Part shown: piece by piece, positions 1-5,060 of the stretch
Layout: the number at the start of each line of letters is the position of its first letter
Numbering within the stretch: position 1 is the stretch's first letter
Source: a bacterium UBP2_UBA4780
Lineage (GTDB): Bacteria > Edwardsbacteria > AC1 > EtOH8
Length of the DNA: 5,060 nt
Assembly (NCBI GenBank): GCA_002403115.1
Contig: DHHE01000002.1
Location: forward strand, 1-5,060
Reading direction: 5' to 3'
Program-made: the position numbers and the translations under genes
The notes under the pieces: model-generated
Told to the model about the DNA's origin: nothing
Seen by the model: only the letters and a program-made list of their open reading frames with translations
The model's database searches: none

Positions 1-16
1 CCAGACGCGGAAGGTA

Positions 17-45
17 TTGACTTGGTGAGGATTTGATGCTATAAA
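17..45 (+). promoter_or_regulatory. Sigma70-type promoter with extended -10, for the C25 peptidase gene
   Basis: A -35 box TTGACT (17-22) and a -10 box TATAAA (40-45) are separated by 17 bases. A TG at 37-38, one base before the -10 box, gives an extended -10 element. This is a close match to the housekeeping sigma70 consensus in an otherwise GC-rich sequence. The expected transcription start is about base 52-53, at or beyond the possible start codons at 47 and 53. The gene is therefore probably transcribed without a 5' leader. The boxes are read directly; activity is inferred. Confidence 0.6.
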
Positions 46-46
46 T

Positions 47-3000
47 ATGATTATGCGTCGCTTTCTGACGATACCGCTGGCGGCTCTGGCCGCGGGCGCG
101 CTTTCCGGCCAGACGCTGGAACACCGGATCAGCTTCCCGGACGCCAAGGTGGCCGAATCCGGCATCAGCGGTTACGACCGGATTACCATTACCGGCCTGC
201 CGCTTTCGAACATCCCGGGCGCCCCCCTGCTGCCGGTCAAGTACGTCAATTTGTTGCTGCCGCCGGGCGCCCGGGCGGTGTCGGTGGATGTCGTCTACAG
301 CGACGAAAAGAGAATGGAGGGCGCATTCCTCCCGGCCCCGGGGCGCAGGGAGACCCCGCTGTCCGAAAAACCGGGGAAACAAGCTCCGGGTCCGGACCGG
401 GCCATCTACGACAGCCGGGAAGCGTATCCGGCCTCGCAGGCCGAACTGGTCCACCAGGGGAGCATGGGGGGGCTGGGCGCGGCCACGGTCAAGGTGTACC
501 CGGCGCGGTACCGAGGGGCGGAGCGCGAACTCCTCCGCAGCACCGAGGTCGTCATCTCGCTGAGGTTGGCCCGAGGCAACGGTCCGGATCATAACGGCGG
601 AAGAGGCGCCATCCGGGAACTGGCGGGCCGGCTGGTCGAGAACCGCCGGGACATAGATGCCTGGTATCCCGAGGTCCGGGACAAAAGCGGCAAGAACGGG
701 TCATGCGACCTGCTGATAATAACCGGCGCGCCTTTCGACACCGTGCTGCTGCGCCTGGCGAACTGGAAGTCCAGCCGGGGTCTGGTATCCAAGATCATCA
801 CGACGGACAGCATCTATTCCGGCTATCCCGGGTCCGACCGGCAGGAGAAGATCAGGAACTATATCCGCGAACATGTCCAGACCCTGGGCGTAAGTTATGT
901 GATACTCGGAGGCGACACCGCGGTGGTCCCGGCCCGGGTGACCTATGCCATGGCCAGCGGCTACGACAGCCTGGCCCCGGGCCGCGACAGCCTGAGGGCC
1001 GATCTCTACTATTCGGACCTGGACGGAACCTGGGATGCCAACGGCAACGGTCTTTACGGCGAGATGGCCGACAGCGTCGACATGTACCCGGACGTGGTGG
1101 TGGGCCGGGCGCCGATCAACTCGGTGGCCGACGCCCAGACCTTCGTCCGCAAGGTCATGGAGTACGAGCAGGGGGCGATGTCCGACTTCCTTGACAGGGC
1201 CTCGCTCTGGGCCGAGATGCTTGACTACGAGACCGATGGAGCGGCCGCCGCCCAGATACTGGACCGGGACCATCTGACCCCGTACTTCAAGCCGGCCGAG
1301 AAGCTCTACGAGACTTCCGGCAACCAGACCCGGGCCTCGACCCTGGACGCCTACCGGCAGGGGAGGCACCTTGTGAACCACGTGGGCCACGCCTGGTATA
1401 CTTCTATGAACGTAGGGCCGGGGTTCACCGGGGTTCACGAGATCCGGGCCGGGGACTTCGACACCATACCCACCGGAGGGCGCTGGGGGATCATCTATTC
1501 CATCGGCTGCATGCCGGCGGCCATCGAGCGCAGCTGCCTGGCCGAGCGTTACGTCAACAGCCCCCAGGGGGGCGGGGCGGCCTTCATCGGAAACTGCAGC
1601 TACGGCTGGTACCTGCCCTACTTCGCCGGCTACGGCTCGTCCGACCTCTACAACCAGCAGTTCTTCCAGAAGCTGCTGGCCGAGAACTCGCCTTCGCTGG
1701 GCATGGCCCATGCCGCCGCCAAGGCCCAATTCATCGGGGCCGCCCAGGGGGAGAACGAGTTCCGCTGGATCATGTACGGCCTGAACCTGATCGGCGACCC
1801 CACCCTGGCGGTGTGGACCGGGGAGGCGGAGAGCCTGGGGGTCCTCTGTGCGGACAGCCTGACCGTCGGCCAGAACAGCCTGGCGGTGGCGGTCCTGAAA
1901 AACGGTCGTCCCCAGGCCGAAGCCGCGGTCACGATCATCGGCGACTCGACTTACGGCCTGGCGCTGACGGACGGGACCGGGCACGCGCTGGTGCCGGTCC
2001 TGCCATCAGCGGGGGATACGCTGAAGTTGACGGCCACGGCCCGTAACTCCATCCCGTTCGAAAAAAGCATCCCAGTTTTCAGCTCGGGAGCGCAAGTCTC
2101 GCTGCTGGGCTGGCAGGCCGCCGAGCTGGCCGGCAACGGCGACGGGCTGGCCGGGCCCGGGGAGGAGATAGCCCTTTCGTTCTGGCTGAAGAACACGGGC
2201 AGCCAGGGCCTGGGCGACAGCCTTAATATTGCCCTTTCCCGGTCAGATTCCAATTCTGTTTTGCTTGACAGCGCCTTCTCCATGGCCGCCCCGGCGCCGG
2301 GGGAGAGCCTATGGACGGGACCGGCCGCCAGTTTTTTGGCCGACTCCGGCCTGGCGGACGGCGACGCGGCTGCGTTCAATCTGACGGCCATGGACAGCGC
2401 CGGAACTTTTTGGAACTTTGCGGTGGGCGTGCCGTTGGCGGCCCCGCGCCCGGCTTTCGCCGGCTACTCGGTTGACGACCGGTCGGGCAACGGCAACGGC
2501 GTGCCCGAGCCCGGGGAAACGGTGACGCTCTATGTAGAGATGACGAACAAGGGCGGGGCGGCCCTGGAGGGAGCCGCCATCCGTTTGACGTCAGTCGATC
2601 CCTATGTGGCCGTAACCGACAGCAGCGCTTTTCCGGAACCCCTTCTAGCGGACTCCAACGGCTCCTATGCCTTCCAGATATTCGTCGACCCGGCCATGCC
2701 GGGACCATGGAGAGCCCCGGTTTTCGAAATACGCTGCGAATACGAATGGAAGGAGTGGCGGGATTCCTTCTCGGTGGCCGCGGGACAGGTGGGCCTGACC
2801 GACGATATGGAAACTGGCTCCCCAGGATGGCAGGCAGACGGAGGCTGGCACCTGTCAGGCATCCGCAGCCACTCGCCAAGCCACAGCTGGTACTTCGGAT
2901 CGGAGACAGACACCCTGGCGCCGCAGTACAGCGTGGACACGCTGGAGTCGCCTCCCTTCGCAGTCGGCCCCGGCTGCAGCCTGGGCTGGTGGCAATGGCA

Positions 3001-3541
3001 CGACTTCGTCCCTGGCTGGAGCTGGGGGGTGGTCGAGATCTGCGGTGGATTCGGGGCCAGGCTGCTGGAGGTGGTGGAGGGCCGGAGCGCGGGCTGGACG
3101 TACTCGGGCCACGACCTCTCGCGCTATCCGCCGGGGACAGTCCTCAGCCTGCGCTTCATAGCGGTCTGCGACAGCGTCCGCAGCGAGGGGTGGCACATAG
3201 ACGACGTCAACGCGTTCGGTCCGCCCTCGGGGACGGCGGCCGAGCCTCCAGCCGCCGGCCGGCCAACATTCGCGCTGCACACCGGCCGGCCCAATCCGGC
3301 CTCCAACCGGGCCGCCATCAGCTTCTGCCTGCCTCAGGCCGGGCAGGCCAGCCTCAAGGTCTACAACGTCCAGGGGCAGCTGGTGCGGACACTGGTCAAC
3401 GGCGCCAGGAAAGCGGGCGCCAACATCGCGGTGTGGGACTGCCGTGACGACCGGGGCCGGGCGGTGGCTGGCGGCGTTTACCTGTACCGGTTGAGCGCGG
3501 GCGGCTTCTCCTCCACCCGACAAATGGCGGTCATCAGGTAG
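47..3541 (+). CDS. Secreted multidomain C25 (gingipain-type) cysteine peptidase with C-terminal sorting domain
   Basis: An exported endopeptidase of MEROPS family C25. Residues 1-21 are a Sec signal peptide (Arg4-Arg5, then a Leu/Ala-rich core, likely cut near Ser20-Gln22). Residues about 22-215 resemble the C25 propeptide, including a PGAPLLPVKYV-like stretch. The catalytic domain spans about 219-590: His448 in NHVGH and Cys488 in YSIGCMPA form the expected His-Cys dyad, followed by GGGAAFIGNCSYGW and GDPTLAVW. Next come an Ig-like domain (about 595-680), two related modules with GNGDG/GNGNG...PGE motifs (about 683-915), a MAM/immune-inhibitor-A-like jellyroll (918-1058, ending GWHIDDV) and an FlgD-like/type IX-type C-terminal domain (1075-1164, PNP ... 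LKVYNVQGQLVRTL ... GVYLYRL). Start at 47 or, more likely, ATG 53, because the promoter's predicted start point is near 53 and there is no well-spaced Shine-Dalgarno. The gene is complete and monocistronic, ending in a terminator. The family call is firm; substrate, and whether the zymogen is processed, are unknown. Confidence 0.9.
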   Translation: MIMRRFLTIPLAALAAGALSGQTLEHRISFPDAKVAESGISGYDRITITGLPLSNIPGAPLLPVKYVNLLLPPGARAVSVDVVYSDEKRMEGAFLPAPGRRETPLSEKPGKQAPGPDRAIYDSREAYPASQAELVHQGSMGGLGAATVKVYPARYRGAERELLRSTEVVISLRLARGNGPDHNGGRGAIRELAGRLVENRRDIDAWYPEVRDKSGKNGSCDLLIITGAPFDTVLLRLANWKSSRGLVSKIITTDSIYSGYPGSDRQEKIRNYIREHVQTLGVSYVILGGDTAVVPARVTYAMASGYDSLAPGRDSLRADLYYSDLDGTWDANGNGLYGEMADSVDMYPDVVVGRAPINSVADAQTFVRKVMEYEQGAMSDFLDRASLWAEMLDYETDGAAAAQILDRDHLTPYFKPAEKLYETSGNQTRASTLDAYRQGRHLVNHVGHAWYTSMNVGPGFTGVHEIRAGDFDTIPTGGRWGIIYSIGCMPAAIERSCLAERYVNSPQGGGAAFIGNCSYGWYLPYFAGYGSSDLYNQQFFQKLLAENSPSLGMAHAAAKAQFIGAAQGENEFRWIMYGLNLIGDPTLAVWTGEAESLGVLCADSLTVGQNSLAVAVLKNGRPQAEAAVTIIGDSTYGLALTDGTGHALVPVLPSAGDTLKLTATARNSIPFEKSIPVFSSGAQVSLLGWQAAELAGNGDGLAGPGEEIALSFWLKNTGSQGLGDSLNIALSRSDSNSVLLDSAFSMAAPAPGESLWTGPAASFLADSGLADGDAAAFNLTAMDSAGTFWNFAVGVPLAAPRPAFAGYSVDDRSGNGNGVPEPGETVTLYVEMTNKGGAALEGAAIRLTSVDPYVAVTDSSAFPEPLLADSNGSYAFQIFVDPAMPGPWRAPVFEIRCEYEWKEWRDSFSVAAGQVGLTDDMETGSPGWQADGGWHLSGIRSHSPSHSWYFGSETDTLAPQYSVDTLESPPFAVGPGCSLGWWQWHDFVPGWSWGVVEICGGFGARLLEVVEGRSAGWTYSGHDLSRYPPGTVLSLRFIAVCDSVRSEGWHIDDVNAFGPPSGTAAEPPAAGRPTFALHTGRPNPASNRAAISFCLPQAGQASLKVYNVQGQLVRTLVNGARKAGANIAVWDCRDDRGRAVAGGVYLYRLSAGGFSSTRQMAVIR

Positions 3542-3555
3542 CTTCAAGCCTCCCG

Positions 3556-3584
3556 GAGGCCGGATCCATGATCCGGCCTCTTTT
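3556..3584 (+). terminator. Intrinsic (rho-independent) terminator of the peptidase gene
   Basis: A perfect 11-bp inverted repeat, GAGGCCGGATC (3556-3566) and GATCCGGCCTC (3570-3580), closes a 3-base CAT loop and is followed at once by TTTT (3581-3584). It lies 15 bases after the TAG stop. The stem is GC-rich at its base, as expected of a strong terminator. There is no T-run on the opposite strand, so it should act only on + strand transcripts. It separates the peptidase transcript from the downstream EF-G-like gene. Confidence 0.9.
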
Positions 3585-3640
3585 AGTTCGGGCCGCGGCG
3601 TCCGGGGCGCAGGGCCGGATAAATCGAAGTTCCAGACTAT

Positions 3641-3670
3641 TTGACATTCCCCGGCCGCTCTTGGTATAAT
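3641..3670 (+). promoter_or_regulatory. Consensus sigma70 promoter with extended -10, for the EF-G-like gene
   Basis: TTGACA (3641-3646) and TATAAT (3665-3670) both match the consensus exactly, with an 18-base spacer. TGG directly before TATAAT supplies an extended -10 (TGn). Transcription should start near 3677, giving a leader of about 44 nt before the GTG start at 3721. The leader carries a ribosome binding site but no obvious hairpin or riboswitch. The preceding stretch 3585-3640, between the terminator and this promoter, holds nothing I recognise. Confidence 0.85.
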
Positions 3671-3710
3671 TAAAGTCCGACAACCCATTACAAGCACACC
3701 TTTTTCTTGC

Positions 3711-3715
3711 GGAGG
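3711..3715 (+). promoter_or_regulatory. Ribosome binding site deciding the GTG start at 3721
   Basis: GGAGG lies 5 bases before GTG 3721. This spacing, together with the protein beginning MKNYTPDLIHNI just before the P-loop as in EF-G paralogues, fixes the non-ATG start. No ATG in this frame lies between the promoter and 3721. Confidence 0.85.
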
Positions 3716-3720
3716 CCCTC

Positions 3721-5060
3721 GTGAAAAATTACACCCCGGACCTGATCCACAACATTGTGCTGGCCGGCCACGGCGGTTGCGGCAAGACCACCCTGGCCGA
3801 GGCCATGCTCCACACCGCCCGGCCCAACGAGCGCCTGGGCCGGGTGGACGACGGCAACTCCACTTTTGATTTCGATCCGGACGAGACCGCCCGCAAGATA
3901 TCGATATACTCGGCCCTGGCCGCCTGCGAGCACGGGGGCAACAAGATCAACATCATCGACACCCCGGGCTACGCCGATTTCGCCGGAGATGTCAGGGCCG
4001 GGATGAGGGTGGCCGACTGCGCCCTGATCGTGGCCCAGGCGGTGGCCGGGATCGAGGTGGGGACCGACAAGGTCTGGAGATACGCCGAGGAGATGAAGCT
4101 GCCCAGGGCCATATTCGTCACCCGGATCAAGAAGGAGCATTCGGACTTCTACAAGACCCTGGAGCAGGCCCAGGAGATGTTCGGCCACCAGGCGGTGGCC
4201 ATGACCCTGCCCATCGGGGACCAGCTCAACCTCAAGGGCGTGGTGGACCTGGCCCGGATGAAGGCCCTGATGGAGGACGGGACCAAATCGAGCGAAGCCG
4301 AGATCCCGGCCGACATGGCGGAAAAGGCAAAAAAGCACCGCGAGAAGCTGGTGGAGGCGGTGGCCGAGTCCGACGACGCCCTGATGGAGAAGTATCTGGG
4401 GGGCGAGGCGCTGTCCGAGACCGAGATATCCGAAGGCCTGAAGAAGGGGATAGCCGGGGGAAGGGTCATCCCGGTCTTCGCCGGCGACGGCCACCAGCTG
4501 GTGGGCGTCAAGCCGTTGATGGACGCCGTCGTCAGTTACTTCCCGGCCGCCTCGGCCCAAGCCGAGGTGGTCGCGTCCAAGTCCGGCGGGGACGAGCAGG
4601 TGGCGGTGCCCTGCCGGGAGGACGGGACGCCGCTGGCCTTCGTCTTCAAGACCTTCATCGAACCCCACGCCGGCAACCTCAACTTCTTCAGGGTTTACTC
4701 GGGATACCTGGAGACCGGGCAGGACCTCTACAACGCCAACGACAGCAAGTCGGAGAAGGTCGGCCAGCTGTTCCACCCCCTGGGCAAGGACCGCACCGAC
4801 GCCGGCCGGGTGACGGTGGGCGACATCGGCATCGCCGTCAAGCTCAAGGAGACCGGCACCGGCGACACCCTCTGCCCCAAGGCCAACCAGCTGGTGCTGC
4901 CGGGGATCATCCTTCCCAAACCCTCCATCTCCGAGGCCATCTCCACCAAGACCAAGGACGACGACGCCAAGATCGGGCCGGCCCTGGCCAAGCTTCACGA
5001 GGAGGACCCGACCTTCACCTACGGCTTCGTGCCCGAGATCCGGCAGACGCTGATCAACGG
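3721..5060 (+). CDS. EF-G-like translation factor (EF-G2 type paralogue), 3' end outside window
   Basis: A cytoplasmic translational GTPase-family protein related to elongation factor G, which moves tRNA and mRNA through the ribosome. 446 codons are visible, against roughly 700 residues for a full EF-G. The G domain carries a P-loop GHGGCGKTT (16-24), a switch I region with RKIS (58-61), G3 DTPGY (80-84), a G' insert (about 155-250) ending near PVFAGDGH (251-258), then domain II (about 303-395, with IEPHAG and GDIGIAVKLKETGTGDTL) and the start of domain III (LAKLHEEDPTF at 422-432). It differs from housekeeping EF-G: the catalytic His after DTPG is Tyr84, the G4 motif NKxD reads TRIK (134-137), and the G5 SA is replaced by DG (256-257). 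N-terminal and domain II wording recalls EF-G2 of Bacteroidetes, so I call it a paralogue, not the main fusA; whether a standard fusA exists elsewhere cannot be seen. It has its own promoter and ribosome binding site. Family certain; exact role inferred. Confidence 0.92.
   Translation, partial: MKNYTPDLIHNIVLAGHGGCGKTTLAEAMLHTARPNERLGRVDDGNSTFDFDPDETARKISIYSALAACEHGGNKINIIDTPGYADFAGDVRAGMRVADCALIVAQAVAGIEVGTDKVWRYAEEMKLPRAIFVTRIKKEHSDFYKTLEQAQEMFGHQAVAMTLPIGDQLNLKGVVDLARMKALMEDGTKSSEAEIPADMAEKAKKHREKLVEAVAESDDALMEKYLGGEALSETEISEGLKKGIAGGRVIPVFAGDGHQLVGVKPLMDAVVSYFPAASAQAEVVASKSGGDEQVAVPCREDGTPLAFVFKTFIEPHAGNLNFFRVYSGYLETGQDLYNANDSKSEKVGQLFHPLGKDRTDAGRVTVGDIGIAVKLKETGTGDTLCPKANQLVLPGIILPKPSISEAISTKTKDDDAKIGPALAKLHEEDPTFTYGFVPEIRQTLIN

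Noticed and set aside
701..1984. Long open frame on the - strand (427 codons) inside the peptidase gene
   Set aside because: It lies wholly antisense to a gene with clear family motifs. Its translation is a low-complexity mix of Gly, Val, Arg, Leu and His with no domain, as expected from a GC-rich gene read backwards.
2265..2270. Internal TTGACA, as a possible promoter inside the peptidase gene (another lies at 1191-1196)
   Set aside because: Neither has a -10-like box 16-18 bases downstream; the following sequence is GC-rich coding DNA.
3247..3266. GCCGGCCGGC-type palindromic run near the linker before the C-terminal domain
   Set aside because: It encodes an Ala/Pro/Gly-rich linker, and such runs are expected by chance in GC-rich DNA; no T-run or flanking structure suggests a terminator or protein site.
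3585..3640. Search for a small gene or RNA between the terminator and the second promoter
   Set aside because: Only 56 bases, with no start codon plus ribosome site and no convincing hairpin.
2855..3697. Antisense frame (280 codons) covering the peptidase C-terminus, terminator and EF-G promoter
   Set aside because: It runs through a perfect terminator hairpin and a consensus promoter of the other strand and shows no domain; a compositional shadow.
3688..4998. Long open frame on the - strand (436 codons) over the EF-G-like gene
   Set aside because: Antisense to a protein with clear EF-G motifs over its whole length; the product is Gly/Leu/Val/His/Asp-rich with no recognisable fold and no ribosome binding site or promoter of its own.

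Overview
The window is GC-rich and holds two genes, both on the + strand. It looks like a chromosomal piece from a bacterium of the FCB superphylum or a related candidate phylum. Three things point there: a secreted C25 (gingipain-type) cysteine peptidase ending in an FlgD-like/type IX-type C-terminal domain, a divergent second elongation factor G (EF-G2 type), and the GC-rich coding style. No exact taxon can be assigned. The guess rests on protein families only.

Layout: bases 1-46 are a short upstream stretch with a good sigma70-type promoter (17-45). Bases 47-3541 encode one large multidomain secreted peptidase of 1164 residues: signal peptide, C25 pro-region, catalytic domain with His448 and Cys488, an Ig-like domain, two related beta-sandwich modules, a jellyroll (MAM-like) module and a C-terminal sorting/FlgD-like domain. 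Bases 3556-3584 form a perfect 11-bp hairpin followed by TTTT, a clear intrinsic terminator. Bases 3585-3640 show nothing recognisable. Bases 3641-3670 are a near-ideal promoter with an extended -10, followed by a leader of about 44 nt and a strong ribosome binding site. From 3721 an EF-G-like translational GTPase paralogue runs off the right edge (446 complete codons visible).

The two genes are separate transcription units, and nothing suggests they work together: one is an exported surface or extracellular protease, the other a cytoplasmic ribosome factor. I found no mobile element, CRISPR array, tRNA or rRNA. The most notable points are that the EF-G paralogue has lost the usual guanine-recognition residues (G4 reads TRIK instead of NKxD, G5 is altered) and the catalytic His of G3 (Tyr84 instead), and that the peptidase promoter lies so close to its start codon that its mRNA is probably leaderless.
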